A stretch of DNA of 64,000 bases from Actinospineispora eucalypti (GCA_014208095.1 JACHMT010000005.1:1426001-1490000); one strand, 5' to 3'. Positions 34,748 through 44,181 are shown, numbered from the stretch's first letter. The notes: generated by a model not told the origin, from the letters alone. Numbers and translations are program-made.

Positions 34748-37222
34748 CTACTGGATTTGTACGGTTCCGGCGGCGCCGTCGATGGTGATCTGTTGTCCCG
34801 TGGTGATGAGGTGGGTGGCGTCGCGGAGGCAGATGACGGCGGGGATGCCGTATTCGCGGGCGACGGTGGGGCCGTGCGCGGCGGGTGAGCCGGTTTCGGT
34901 GACCAGACCGGCGGCGGTCATGAACAGTGGTGTCCAGCCGGGGTCGGTGGTGGGGGCGACGAGGATCTCGCCGGGTTCGAGGTGGGCGTTGGTGGGGTCG
35001 CGGATGACTCGTGCTTTGCCGGTGGCGGTGCCGGCCGACGCGGCCATGCCGACCAGCACACCGTCGGCCGCGGGTGGGGTGGGGGCGAGGGTTTCCAGGT
35101 CGGTGCCGTCGGACAGTAGCGCGCCGGGTATGCGGGTTCGGCGTAGTTCGCGCTGGTAGCTGGCGCGACGTTGGGCGGTGAGGGCGCGTTGGTCGGTGCG
35201 GTGGTGCACGGCGGAGTGGGTTTCGGCCAGGTCGAGGAACATGATGTCCTCGGCGCGTTCGAGCAGGCCCGCTTCGGCGAGGTCGGCGCCGATCAGCAGC
35301 AGCTGGCGGCGGGTTTCGCGCAGCGGGGCGAGCCAGGCGAACTTCCCGATTTCGCGCAGGCCGCCGAGGGTGCGGGCGCGGCGCATCAGCACGCCGGCGA
35401 GCCGGCCGCGCAGCGGTCGGGTGGGCCGGGCGCGGTGGGCGAGTTGGGCGATGGTGGTTTCGGCGGTGGCGGCGGCGCGGGCGAAGCGCTGTTCCGGGCT
35501 TTGCTGGGGGTCGTCGAGCCGCAGGTAGTTGGCGAGGGTGGCGAACAGCGGGGTGGGGTCTTCCTCCCAGCGGGGGAGGCCGACGTCGATCTCGCCGGCG
35601 GCGCGTCGGCCGTAGGTGCGCAGGAACTCGCCCAGCCCGATGTCGGGCAGCGTGTTGTCCCGGTAGCGGGCGGCGAGTTGCTCGGGCGATGTGCCGGTCA
35701 GTAGATCGCGGTGGTCTCGCGCGCCGTCGGCCAGCCGCCACAGAGCGAGATCCATCTCGGTGGTGATGTTGTGGGGCATGCCGCCGAGGGTGAGATCCAG
35801 CTCGCCCGGTGAGGCGACCCCGTTCAGCAGGGCGGAGGGTGCGCCGGACAGCAGGAGCGAGGTCATCAGCGGCCAGGTCAACGTCATCATCTCTCGGCCC
35901 ATGATCGGCTGTTGGGCGTCGTGGATGACGTAGTGGAGCCGTTCGGCGGCGGTGGCCAAGCCGCCGGGACCGGTGGATCGGGCGGCGATGTCGTGCATGG
36001 CCTGGATCGCGCGGGCACGGGCGCGGGCGGGGCGGACCACGCTGCGGGTGATGCCTACCAGGGCGCCGGGCGTGAGCCGAAGCGTCATCTTGATCGCGGT
36101 GGCCGGCCGGAACGGCAGTCCGCGCCGGGGGGCGAACCGGGGGTCATCCAGGAGGTGCTCGATGACCTGGCGGACCCGGGGGCCGTAGATCTCCATCGCC
36201 TGGGGTAGGCGGGCGCGGGTCCAGCGGCTGCGCAGCAGGTCGGTCAGATCGGCGTAGGCGCGGCCACCGATCGGGACGATCCGGGTGATGCCGTGCAACG
36301 GATCGACCGGTACTCCCATCGCGGTCATCCACATCGCGGCGGCCAGCTTCAGCACGCTGAGCCCCATCGGGGTGAACGGGCGCAGCATGCCTTGGATGTG
36401 GCCGAACTCCAGGTAGACGTGCGGCTCCCCGTCGGCCGTCTCGGGAGGCTGGGGGAACAGCGTGGTGATGGGGCGAGACTGCAGCAGCCAGAGCACGCCC
36501 TCGGCGTCGAAGGCCCACTCGATGTCCTGCGGCGCGCCGAACCGGGCCTGCAGGCACTGGCCCACCGCGCCCAGTTCGTCGAGCTGTGCCTTGCCCAGGC
36601 AGCCGCGCTCGGCCCGGTCGCGCTCGGCCCGGTCGCGCTCGGCCGGCCACAGGTAGTGGTCGGGGACGACGCTGCCCTCGACGATCGCGGTGCCCAGGCC
36701 CGGGGCGGCATCGATGACCATCCGCGAGCGGCTGCCGGTGACGGGGTCGGCGGTGAACAACACCCCCGCGACCCGGGGGTCGACCATCCGCTGCACGACC
36801 ACCGCCATGGCGACGCGGTCCTGGTCGATGTTGTTCGCCTCCCGATAGGCGACCGCGCGCGCGGAGTGCAGCGAGGCCCAACAGCCGCGTACCGCCTCGA
36901 CGAGCGCCGCCTCACCCTCGACGTTGAGGAAGGTGTCCTGCTGCCCGGCGAAGCTGGCCTCCGGCAGGTCTTCCGCGGTCGCGCTGGACCGCACCGCGAC
37001 CCGGGCGCCGGTATCGGCTCCGTGGCCGGTGGTGAGCGCGCGGTACGCGGCGCGGAGTTCTTCGTCGGGAACGTGGCCGTCCAGGTAGGCCCGGGTGGTC
37101 AGGCAGAAACCGTCCGGCACCCGTTCACCCGCTTTGATCATCTCGCCGAGCGCGGCGGCCTTCCCGCCGACCAGCTCGAGCATGCCCGGGTCGATGTCAG
37201 CCAGATCGATCACGTTCGTCAC
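34748..37222 (-). CDS. PEP-utilising phosphotransferase, rifampicin-phosphotransferase/PEP-synthase-like
   Basis: 824 residues from GTG 37222 (GAGGAGG upstream), overlapping the marR end by 26 bases. The N-terminal ATP-grasp part (about 1-310) has VGGKAAALGEMIKAG, VRSSATAEDLPEASFAGQQDT and RFGAPQDIEWAFDAEGVLWLLQSRP. A long middle domain (about 330-730) without the pyruvate-barrel motifs follows, then a swivelling His domain with TETGSPAAHGPTVAREYGIPAV near 785. This three-part order (ATP, substrate, His) is that of rifampicin phosphotransferase rather than classical PpsA, which has a TIM-barrel at the end. It would transfer beta-phosphate of ATP through His to an acceptor not identified here. 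Confidence 0.75.
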   Translation of the reverse strand: MTNVIDLADIDPGMLELVGGKAAALGEMIKAGERVPDGFCLTTRAYLDGHVPDEELRAAYRALTTGHGADTGARVAVRSSATAEDLPEASFAGQQDTFLNVEGEAALVEAVRGCWASLHSARAVAYREANNIDQDRVAMAVVVQRMVDPRVAGVLFTADPVTGSRSRMVIDAAPGLGTAIVEGSVVPDHYLWPAERDRAERDRAERGCLGKAQLDELGAVGQCLQARFGAPQDIEWAFDAEGVLWLLQSRPITTLFPQPPETADGEPHVYLEFGHIQGMLRPFTPMGLSVLKLAAAMWMTAMGVPVDPLHGITRIVPIGGRAYADLTDLLRSRWTRARLPQAMEIYGPRVRQVIEHLLDDPRFAPRRGLPFRPATAIKMTLRLTPGALVGITRSVVRPARARARAIQAMHDIAARSTGPGGLATAAERLHYVIHDAQQPIMGREMMTLTWPLMTSLLLSGAPSALLNGVASPGELDLTLGGMPHNITTEMDLALWRLADGARDHRDLLTGTSPEQLAARYRDNTLPDIGLGEFLRTYGRRAAGEIDVGLPRWEEDPTPLFATLANYLRLDDPQQSPEQRFARAAATAETTIAQLAHRARPTRPLRGRLAGVLMRRARTLGGLREIGKFAWLAPLRETRRQLLLIGADLAEAGLLERAEDIMFLDLAETHSAVHHRTDQRALTAQRRASYQRELRRTRIPGALLSDGTDLETLAPTPPAADGVLVGMAASAGTATGKARVIRDPTNAHLEPGEILVAPTTDPGWTPLFMTAAGLVTETGSPAAHGPTVAREYGIPAVICLRDATHLITTGQQITIDGAAGTVQIQ

Positions 37223-37646
37223 GGATCCTCCTCGCCGCCTTGGCATACAGCTCCATGCCCTGCATGGTGATCTCCCGCTCGTCGGGAGTGAGGTGGTTGA
37301 ACAGCTCCAGCTGCGCCTCGATCCGCACCAGCCGCAGGCGGCGCAGCAGTTCCGTTCCGGCCGGGGCGATCCGGATCCGGCGCGCCCGCCGATCCGCGGG
37401 GTCCTCGTAGCGGTCGGCCAGACCACGCCGGACCAGGCCGTCCACGATGCGGCTGGTCCGCGAGACCGAGCGGTTCAGGATCTCGGCGAGCTGTTTGACC
37501 GTGGGCTCCTCGCCGCGCTCCAGTACCTGCAGCAGCACGCTGTCGAGCAGGCGCAGGTCATCGCTCTCCCGCATCCGCACCAGCGACGGCAGCAGGTCCC
37601 GCTGCATCGACGCCAGCAGCTCCAGCAGACGCTCCCGCTCATCCAC
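37197..37646 (-). CDS. MarR-family transcriptional regulator
   Basis: 149 residues with the winged helix LLDSVLLQVLERGEEPTVKQLAEILNRSVSRTSRIVDGLVRRGLADRYEDPADRRARRIRIAPAG (wing D-P-A-D-R-R-A-R). First gene of an operon with the PEP-utilising enzyme, which it probably controls together with itself through the two overlapping palindromes at 37667-37690, 21-44 bases upstream of its start. Inducer unknown. Confidence 0.88.
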   Translation of the reverse strand: MDERERLLELLASMQRDLLPSLVRMRESDDLRLLDSVLLQVLERGEEPTVKQLAEILNRSVSRTSRIVDGLVRRGLADRYEDPADRRARRIRIAPAGTELLRRLRLVRIEAQLELFNHLTPDEREITMQGMELYAKAARRIRDERDRSG

Positions 37647-37666
37647 GGTGTGCCGCTCCGCACTAG

Positions 37667-37690
37667 TTGCTATCTAGCAATAATTGCTAG
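37667..37690. promoter_or_regulatory. two overlapping palindromes, likely MarR operator
   Basis: TTGCTATCTAGCAA (37667-37680) is a perfect 14-bp palindrome, and CTAGCAATAATTGCTAG (37674-37690) has perfect 7-bp arms. They share CTAGCAA. The sequence is AT-rich against its surroundings and lies immediately before the marR start, as expected for autoregulation. Confidence 0.75.
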
Positions 37691-37860
37691 AACAACACTA
37701 CTCGGCCGGCGCGGCGAAGCAACCCCCGGCGGTCCACGGGTGCCTCGACGAGGCCGTGAGCGCCGTGGAACGACCGGATCAGTCGGCGGTCACCAGCGGA
37801 TCTACAGTGGGGCCGCGCTGGCGGCCGGCGGAACGGGTAATCGAGTGAGAGGCGGCATGC

Positions 37861-39051
37861 ATGCTTCTGGTCCTGGCGTTCGGTGCGGTGCTGCTGGTCA
37901 GCGTGTCGCTCTCCGGGCTGGCCGCGCGCACGGTGTTGTCCACGGCGCTGTTGTTCCTGCTGGCCGGCGCGTTGCTCGGTCAGGGTGGCCTGGGTGTGGT
38001 GGCGGTGCATCCCGGGGACCCGCTGGTCACAGCGCTGGCCGACATCGCGCTGTTCACCGTGCTGTTCACCGACGGCCAGCGGGCCAATCTGGCGGCGTTG
38101 CGGGAGAACTGGCGCCTGTCGGGTCGGGCGCTGGGCCTGGCCATGCCGTTGACGATGGTCGGTATCGCGGTGCCGGCGCATTTCCTGGTGGGGCTGGACT
38201 GGTCCACCGCCCTGTTGATCGGCGCAATCCTGTCGCCCACCGACCCGGTGTTCGCGGCCGCGATCGTCGGGCGCGTCGACGTGCCGCTGCGACTGCGGCG
38301 GCTGTTGAACGTCGAGTCCGGGCTCAACGACGGCCTGGCGCTGCCCTTTGTGCTGATCTTCCTGGCCACCGCGAGCCACGCCGAGGCCGACCTCGGCACG
38401 GTGGGCCTCGAGCTGGCGCTGGGCCTGGCGCTGGGTGTGGTGGTGCCCGCGCTGATCGCGCTGGCCTGGCGATCACGGATCCTGACCGCCGAGCCGCGCC
38501 TGCAGCCGCTGGGGCCACTGGCGATCGCGGTGCTGCTGTATGCCGGATGTCACCTTACCCACGCCAACCCCTACCTGGCCGCGTTCGCCGCCGGCGCGAC
38601 CCTGGCCACCCTCGACCAGGTTTCCGCCGAACACTTCGAGCCGCTGGGTGACCTGCTGTCGGAGATCACGAAGTTCGCCGCGCTGCTGGTGTTCGGCGCC
38701 TTGATCACCCCGGAACGGCTGTCCCACATCAGCGTCGGCGGCTGGGTGCTCGCGGTCGCGGCGATCATCCTGGTCCGCCCCGCCGCGATGTTGCTGTCGC
38801 TGCTGCGCACCCCGCTGTCGCGCGGTGAGCGACTCACGGCGGCCTGGTTCGGTCCGAAGGGCTTCGCCTCGGTGGTGTACGGCCTGCTCGCGCTGCAGGC
38901 CGGCATCGCCGAGAGTGAGCAGGTGTTCGATCTGGTCGCGGTCACCATCGCGCTGTCGATCGTGTTGCACTCCTCGACCGATGTGCCGGTGGCGAAGGCG
39001 TTGCGGGTGCGGCCGCCGGACAACCTGCCCAGTGGGCGGGCGGAGGTGTAG
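37861..39051 (+). CDS. cation:proton antiporter, CPA1-like
   Basis: 396 residues with about 12 helices. Family marks are LFLLAGALLGQGGLGV near residue 35, ILSPTDPVFAAAIVGR near 122 and LRRLLNVESGLNDGLALPFVLIFLA near 145, where the acidic residues after ESG-L-N-D are the ion-binding site in Na+/H+ antiporters. FGPKGFASVVYGLLALQ near 340 is also typical. No cytoplasmic regulatory tail is present. It exchanges Na+ or K+ for H+. ATG 37861 follows GGCGGC; an earlier GTG is possible. Confidence 0.85.
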   Translation: MLLVLAFGAVLLVSVSLSGLAARTVLSTALLFLLAGALLGQGGLGVVAVHPGDPLVTALADIALFTVLFTDGQRANLAALRENWRLSGRALGLAMPLTMVGIAVPAHFLVGLDWSTALLIGAILSPTDPVFAAAIVGRVDVPLRLRRLLNVESGLNDGLALPFVLIFLATASHAEADLGTVGLELALGLALGVVVPALIALAWRSRILTAEPRLQPLGPLAIAVLLYAGCHLTHANPYLAAFAAGATLATLDQVSAEHFEPLGDLLSEITKFAALLVFGALITPERLSHISVGGWVLAVAAIILVRPAAMLLSLLRTPLSRGERLTAAWFGPKGFASVVYGLLALQAGIAESEQVFDLVAVTIALSIVLHSSTDVPVAKALRVRPPDNLPSGRAEV

Positions 39052-39082
39052 CCCCGCGCGGCGTTCTGCGAAGCTGTGGCCC

Positions 39083-40483
39083 GTGGGCGCCGCCGATACC
39101 TCGCCAGCGAGACGTGGCCGAGAGCCCGGGGTTCTTACCCGGCTGCGTCGGGCCGGGTTCGGGCGTAAGCGCCCCGCCTTGCTGGTGGTGCTCGGTTTCC
39201 TGGTGCTTGTGCTTGTGGGCACGGTGTTGCTGTCCATGCCGTTCGCCGTCGAGGACGGGCAGGCACCGGGGCTGATGACCGCGGTGTTCACCGCGACGTC
39301 GGCGGTGTGCGTGACCGGCCTGGTTGTGGTGGACACGGCCACGTACTGGTCCACCGCCGGCGAGCTGATCATCTTGGGTCTGATCCAGGCCGGTGGGCTG
39401 GGCATCATGACGCTGGCCTCGCTGCTGGGGCTGCTGGTGTTCCGACGTTTCGGGCTGCGGATGCGGTTGACCGCGCAGACCGAGACCAAGAGCATCGGGT
39501 TGGGTGAGGTTCGGCGGCTGGTCGGCCGGGTGATCCTGGTGTCGCTGATCTTCGAGCTGGTGCTGTGGGTGATGCTCGCCCTGCGGCTGTATGTCGGTTA
39601 TGACCGCCGGGTCGGGGCGGCGGCGTACGAGGGGTTGTTTCATTCCGTCTCGGCATTCAACAACGCCGGGTTCGCGCTCTACAGCGACAGCTTGATGGGG
39701 TTCGTGACGGACCCGTGGATCTGCCTGCCGATCGCCGTCGCGGTCATCGTGGGTGGGATCGGGTTTCCGGTGGTGCTGGAGCTGTGGCGCCGTTTCCGGA
39801 CGCCGCGCGCCTGGTCGCTGCACACGAAGATCACCGTGCTGGCCACGGCGGTGCTGCTCGCCGTCGGCACTGTGTTGATCACAGCCCTGGAATGGGACAA
39901 CCCGAAGACCATGGGCGCGGCGGGCTGGTCGGACAAGCTGTTGGCCGGGTTCTTCGCGAGTGCCTCGGCGCGCACCGCGGGCTTCAACAGCCTCGACGTG
40001 GCCGGTATGGAGCCGGCCACCCTGCTGGTCCACGACATGCTGATGTTCATCGGCGGTGGGAGTGCCGGAACGGCGGGCGGGATCAAGGTGGCCACCTTCG
40101 CGCTGCTCGCGTTCGTCATCCTCGCCGAAGCGCGGGGGGAACCCACCGTGCACGTGTTGGGCCGGAAGCTGTCTGACGGTGTGCAGCGCCAGGCGCTGAC
40201 GATCGTGTTGCTGGGCATCGGCCTGGTCATGAGCGCCACCGTCGCCCTGCTGGCCGTCACCTCGCTGGACCTGGACCAGGTGCTGTTCGAGGTAGTCTCC
40301 GCGTTCGCCACGGTCGGACTGTCCACCGGCATTACCGACGACCTGCCCGTTTTCGGCCAGCTCGTGCTGATCGTGCTGATGTTCGTCGGCAGACTGGGAC
40401 CGATCACCCTGGCCACCGCGATGGCGCTGCGCGAGCGGGTGCGCCGCTACGAACTACCGGAGGAGCGGACGATCGTTGGCTGA
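39083..40483 (+). CDS. potassium uptake membrane subunit, TrkH/KtrB type
   Basis: 466 residues with the four-fold M1-P-M2 repeats of the SKT superfamily. Pore segments with the filter Gly are TSAVCVTGLVVVD, HSVSAFNNAGFALY, SASARTAGFNSLD and SAFATVGLSTGITD. FIGGGSAGTAGGIKVATFALL is the flexible loop under the pore. The length and four G-containing loops match KtrB. GTG 39083 is followed immediately by a polar Arg-rich N-terminus. The next gene overlaps by eight bases and encodes the regulatory subunit. Confidence 0.9.
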   Translation: MGAADTSPARRGREPGVLTRLRRAGFGRKRPALLVVLGFLVLVLVGTVLLSMPFAVEDGQAPGLMTAVFTATSAVCVTGLVVVDTATYWSTAGELIILGLIQAGGLGIMTLASLLGLLVFRRFGLRMRLTAQTETKSIGLGEVRRLVGRVILVSLIFELVLWVMLALRLYVGYDRRVGAAAYEGLFHSVSAFNNAGFALYSDSLMGFVTDPWICLPIAVAVIVGGIGFPVVLELWRRFRTPRAWSLHTKITVLATAVLLAVGTVLITALEWDNPKTMGAAGWSDKLLAGFFASASARTAGFNSLDVAGMEPATLLVHDMLMFIGGGSAGTAGGIKVATFALLAFVILAEARGEPTVHVLGRKLSDGVQRQALTIVLLGIGLVMSATVALLAVTSLDLDQVLFEVVSAFATVGLSTGITDDLPVFGQLVLIVLMFVGRLGPITLATAMALRERVRRYELPEERTIVG

Positions 40484-41141
40484 CAAGAACATGGACGACC
40501 AGATCGTCGTCATCGGTCTCGGCCGCTTCGGCACGTCGTTGGCCGTGGAGCTGGTCACCCGCGGCTGCGAGGTACTCGGCATCGACTCGGACCCGAAGAT
40601 CGTGCAGCGCTTCGCCGATGACCTCACCCACGCGGCGGTGGCCGACACCACCGACCTGGAAACCCTGCGGCAACTGGGCGTGCACCAGTTCACCCGCGCG
40701 GTGGTGGCGATCGGCACCGACCTGGAAGCCAGCATCCTGACCACCTCACTGCTGTCTGACCTGCACATCCCGCACATCTGGGCCAAAGCGACCAGCCGGG
40801 AACACGGCCGGATCCTCGAACGGGTCGGCGCGCACCACGTGGTGCTGCCCGAGCACGAGATGGGCGAACGCGTCGCGCACCTGGTCACCGGCCGCATGCT
40901 CGACTACATCGAGCTCGAAGACGACTTCGCCCTCGCCAAAATCCCGACACCGAAGGAAGCGGTGGACATCCCCCTCGGGCAAAGCCAGCTTCGCTCCAAG
41001 TACGGGGTGACCGTTGTGGCGATCAAACGCCCTGGCGAACAGTTCACCTATGCCACCGCCGACACCGTCGCCAGCCGCCACGACCTGCTGGTCATCGCCG
41101 GCGCCCGGGACAAGGTGGAACGCTTCGCCGAGCTGTCGTGA
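40476..41141 (+). CDS. potassium uptake regulatory subunit, TrkA/KtrA type
   Basis: 221 residues: RCK N-terminal Rossmann domain DQIVVIGLGRFGTSLAVELVTRG with D37-type acidic end (LGIDSD), then a TrkA-C domain (VDIPLGQSQLRSKYGVTVVAI). It binds NAD(H)/ATP/ADP and gates the membrane subunit. TTG 40476 is nine bases after GGAGGAG and overlaps the previous gene; ATG 40491 is an alternative. The pair forms a complete Ktr-type transporter. Confidence 0.9.
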   Translation: MADKNMDDQIVVIGLGRFGTSLAVELVTRGCEVLGIDSDPKIVQRFADDLTHAAVADTTDLETLRQLGVHQFTRAVVAIGTDLEASILTTSLLSDLHIPHIWAKATSREHGRILERVGAHHVVLPEHEMGERVAHLVTGRMLDYIELEDDFALAKIPTPKEAVDIPLGQSQLRSKYGVTVVAIKRPGEQFTYATADTVASRHDLLVIAGARDKVERFAELS

Positions 41142-41147
41142 CCACCG

Positions 41148-41164
41148 GACCGGGCAGCCCGGTC
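41148..41164. terminator. inverted repeat between convergent genes
   Basis: GACCGGGC and GCCCGGTC flank a single A. It lies between the ktrA-like stop and the stop codon of the convergent monooxygenase gene, which it overlaps, so it could terminate in both directions. No T tract. Confidence 0.4.
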
Positions 41165-42392
41165 AACGCACGGTGGGATACCGCTTCAGCGTGATCGAGT
41201 TCAGTGCGCGCGCCGGGCCGCCCTGCAACTCGCCGAGCCGGCGCTGCACGGCGGCGGGCAGCCGGGGCAGGACGCGCATCATGTTGGCGGCCAGCCACAC
41301 CTGGCGGGCGGTGTTCGGGATCAGGGTCCGCATCGAGGCCGGGCCGATGGCGCGGCTGTGGCGGATGAACTCGTTCATCTCCCGCTGGTAGCCGGCATAT
41401 CCGGCGGCATGGTCGTCCCGGGCGGCCGCGAGCTCACCGGCGAGCACGTAGGCCCCGACGAGGGCGACGGTGGTTCCGCCGCCGACAGCGGGGCCGGGGC
41501 TGTAGCCGGCGTCCCCGACCAGGCACACGCGGCCCTTCGACAGCTGCCGCATCCGGATCTGGCTGATCGAGTCGAGGTAGAAGTCGGGTGAGTGGTCCAT
41601 CTGCTCGAGCAGCCGGGGGATCTCCCAGCCCTCGCCGTCGAACACGTGGCGGAGCAGCTCCCGCTGCTGTGTCGCGTCGCGGTGGTCGTAGGCGAACTCG
41701 GTGGCGCGGCGGAAGAAGAACCCGGCCCTGGCCTGCCCGGTCTGCCACACCGTGTGGAGCGCCGCCATCTTGCCCGGTGTGGTGTAGATCCGCATCCGGT
41801 CGGTCGGCCCGCTGTAGGTGGGCAAGGTGAATACCGAGAAGTAGCCGCCCAGGTAATGCCGGAAGGCCGATTCGTCGCCGAAGGCGAGGCGCCGCACGTT
41901 CGAGTGCAGCCCGTCGGCGCCGATGACGAGGTCGAAACGCTCTGGGGGTGCGTGCTCGAAGGTCACCTCGATGTCCTCGTCATGGTCGTCGATCGCGGTG
42001 ATCGAGTCACCGAACAGGTAGCGCGCCCGGTCCTGGGTGGCCTCGTGCAGGATCGCGGCCAACTCGCCGCGCATGATCTCCACGTGGCGGTCGGAGATCC
42101 CGGCGGCCAGCTCGGCGAAGTCGACCTCGATGGGCGGTTTGCCGGGGCGTTCGAACGCCAACAGGTCCGTGCGGGTGCGTGCCGCGAGCACCTGGGGGAG
42201 CACCCCCATCCACTCGGTGACCTCCACGGCCGGGCCGAACAGGTCCACCGCATGCCCACCCAGGCCCCGCCGTAGCTGGGGGGTCTGTTCCACCACGGTG
42301 ACCTCGTAGCCGTAGCGACACAGCCAGTAGGCCAGCGCCGGCCCGGCCACGCTCGCGCCGCAGACCAGGACGGTGCCCGGTCGCGACATCAC
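41163..42392 (-). CDS. FAD-dependent aromatic-type monooxygenase
   Basis: 409 residues of the p-hydroxybenzoate-hydroxylase class. Dinucleotide loop TVLVCGASVAGPALAYWLCRYGYEVTVVEQ (residues 7-36), DG motif FDLVIGADGLHSNVRRL near 155 and the second FAD motif GRVCLVGDAGYSPGPAVGGGTTVALVGAYVLAGEL near 288. It should use NAD(P)H and O2 to hydroxylate an unknown substrate; TetX-like and UbiH-like proteins share these motifs. GTG 42392 or ATG 42389 overlaps the stop of the DUF4118 gene, so the two are cotranscribed. Confidence 0.85.
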   Translation of the reverse strand: MMSRPGTVLVCGASVAGPALAYWLCRYGYEVTVVEQTPQLRRGLGGHAVDLFGPAVEVTEWMGVLPQVLAARTRTDLLAFERPGKPPIEVDFAELAAGISDRHVEIMRGELAAILHEATQDRARYLFGDSITAIDDHDEDIEVTFEHAPPERFDLVIGADGLHSNVRRLAFGDESAFRHYLGGYFSVFTLPTYSGPTDRMRIYTTPGKMAALHTVWQTGQARAGFFFRRATEFAYDHRDATQQRELLRHVFDGEGWEIPRLLEQMDHSPDFYLDSISQIRMRQLSKGRVCLVGDAGYSPGPAVGGGTTVALVGAYVLAGELAAARDDHAAGYAGYQREMNEFIRHSRAIGPASMRTLIPNTARQVWLAANMMRVLPRLPAAVQRRLGELQGGPARALNSITLKRYPTVR

Positions 42393-43192
42393 GGCCTGGC
42401 GTCGTCAGGTCGTTCCGGCAGGTGCTCACCGGGCGGATGCTGGGAGGGCGTGGTCATGAGCGCGGCACCGATCTGGTTGGCCAGCGCCACCGCCACACGC
42501 AGCTGCTCCCGGGAGGGGTGCACGACGTTGCTGGTGGAGGTGAGCAGGAACCGGCCGTGCACGACGCCACCGCTTTGCGCCAGGACCGCGATCTCCGTGT
42601 CGGTGGGCAGGCCCAGGCGCCGCACGTCGATCGGGCGCGCATTGTAGGTGACGCCGCCGTCCTCCTCGATGGTCGCGAGCACCAAACCGTTGCCGGAGTC
42701 GAACCGACAGCGGTCGATACCTAGCACCTCGACGATCTGCGCACACACGTTGCCGATGAGCGAGTCGGTGGACGAACGGCCCGCGCTCACCGCCGAAGCG
42801 GTGCGCAGCACACCATCCAGGTAACCCTGCTCGCGGCTGGCCCGGGCCTGCTGGCGGCGCCCCCACAGCGCGATCTCCGCGACAGCCGCGCCCACGCCCA
42901 TGAGCAGAACCGCCGTCTCGATGTCCGCCGGATCGGTGATGGTGAACCGGTTGTAGGGCTCGGTGAGGAAGAAATCGAACCAGACAGCGGCCGACAATGC
43001 CGCGACGAGCCCAGCCGCGCGGATGCCGGTCGACGCCGCCGCCACGACCAGCAGCACCAACCCGAGCGCGGCATTGGTATTCGCCACACTGTCGCGGAAC
43101 GCGCTGAGTACCGCGCACCCGGCCAGCGGCAGCAACCCGGCGACCACGACCACGTGCGCGCGGTGTGTGCCCAGCACGGACTCGATCCGCAT
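42389..43192 (-). CDS. DUF4118 membrane protein with a GAF-like C-terminal domain, KdpD-related
   Basis: 267 residues from ATG 43192 (GTG 43216 would add eight). Four hydrophobic helices (HVVVVAGLLPLAGCAVLSAF, LGLVLLVVAAAST, GLVAALSAAVWFDFFLTEPYNRFTI, ETAVLLMGVGAAVAEIALWG) match DUF4118 of KdpD sensors, where FDFFFTPPYYSF-like text is diagnostic. Residues 125-255 look like a GAF fold. The kinase core of KdpD is absent. It may sense turgor or ligands without phosphorylating. It is divergent from the GbsR gene over a 400-base gap. Confidence 0.75.
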   Translation of the reverse strand: MRIESVLGTHRAHVVVVAGLLPLAGCAVLSAFRDSVANTNAALGLVLLVVAAASTGIRAAGLVAALSAAVWFDFFLTEPYNRFTITDPADIETAVLLMGVGAAVAEIALWGRRQQARASREQGYLDGVLRTASAVSAGRSSTDSLIGNVCAQIVEVLGIDRCRFDSGNGLVLATIEEDGGVTYNARPIDVRRLGLPTDTEIAVLAQSGGVVHGRFLLTSTSNVVHPSREQLRVAVALANQIGAALMTTPSQHPPGEHLPERPDDARP

Positions 43193-43216
43193 CCATCCGC
43201 CCCGACCCCTGCTCAC

Positions 43217-43584
43217 CGCACACCACCGAGGTCACGCGGCGCGGCGACGAGATCCACGAGGCGGTGTCGCCTCGCCCTGACGGTGCCCGGAACCAACCTT
43301 CGGGCCACGCTCCCGGAACGGGTGGCTATGCCGCTGTCTGTCACCAGAACTCATCTCGATCTCATCATCGCCGGGGGCCGCTGTGGACGGTCGGCGGTTG
43401 TTCGACGAGCAGAGCACTGCCCTGAGCCTTCGGTCGTCCGCGGGCGTGGCTCCCTGCCGTTCCCATGGTCACAGCCCCGGCGCTGACCCGACAAGCGGAT
43501 CGTCCCGGCGAGCCGCGTTAAGGGCGTCAGGATCTCGTTAAGAGCCCGACGGGTCCTCGACCACACCCGAAATCTGGCATAAAG
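43217..43584. other. 368-base gap between the DUF4118 and GbsR genes
   Basis: No convincing gene. Two direct repeats CGTTAAG at 43516-43522 and 43536-43542, 20 bp apart, could be a regulator site for either promoter. Confidence 0.3.
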
Positions 43585-43602
43585 TTTCAGAACATTCTGA
43601 AA
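43585..43602. promoter_or_regulatory. 18-bp palindrome, likely operator of the GbsR-type regulator
   Basis: TTTCAGAACATTCTGAAA is a palindrome with 8-bp arms around CA, 26 bases before GTG 43629. It is A/T-rich relative to its flanks and placed where an autoregulated promoter would be. Confidence 0.65.
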
Positions 43603-43628
43603 GTTCCGGTTCGAGGGAGTGCGCTTGC

Positions 43629-44123
43629 GTGGACGTGTCTGAGCGCGGGCCGTTGCACGAGTACGCCGACGAGGTGGGCTTGTTCTTCGAGAGCACCGGC
43701 CTGCCCCGCGTGCCGGGACGCATCCTGGGTTGGTTGTTGGTGTGCGAGCCCGCGCATCAGTCGGCCGAGGAGCTGATGGAAGCGCTTCAGGTCAGCCGGG
43801 GCGCGGTGAGCATGGCGATGCGGATGTTGCGCACCGCCGGTGCGGTCGAGCGCCACCACGTGCCGGGTCAGCGGCGGGTGTTCTACCGGATTCAGCCGGG
43901 TTTCTGGCTGCGCGAGGCCGAGGACAAGGCGCGGCTGGCGGGCCAGTGGCGCAAGCTCACCGAGCGCGGCCTCGATCTGGTGGCCGGTAAGCCGGCGTCC
44001 TCGAGCGCGCGGCTGCGCGAGGCCCACGACATGTATGCGTTTCTCGAGCGCGAGTACGCCCGGATCAAGGATCTGTGGCTGCACGAGCGCGAGACCCGAC
44101 AACAGCGGGAGGGGCAGCCGTGA
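43629..44123 (+). CDS. GbsR/MarR-type transcriptional regulator
   Basis: 164 residues: YADEVGLFFESTGLPRVPGRILGWLLVCEPAHQSAEELMEALQVSRGAVSMAMRMLRTAGAVERHHVPGQRRVFYRI is the winged-helix block of GbsR-like repressors. First in an apparent four-gene operon with an ABC exporter, and probably its ligand-responsive repressor through the palindrome at 43585. GTG 43629 starts the conserved region almost at once. Confidence 0.85.
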   Translation: MDVSERGPLHEYADEVGLFFESTGLPRVPGRILGWLLVCEPAHQSAEELMEALQVSRGAVSMAMRMLRTAGAVERHHVPGQRRVFYRIQPGFWLREAEDKARLAGQWRKLTERGLDLVAGKPASSSARLREAHDMYAFLEREYARIKDLWLHERETRQQREGQP

Positions 44124-44181
44124 CGAGCCGCTCGTCGAACCGGGACGCGAAAGAAATCGTGGGAACGGGGTGGGAGCACAG

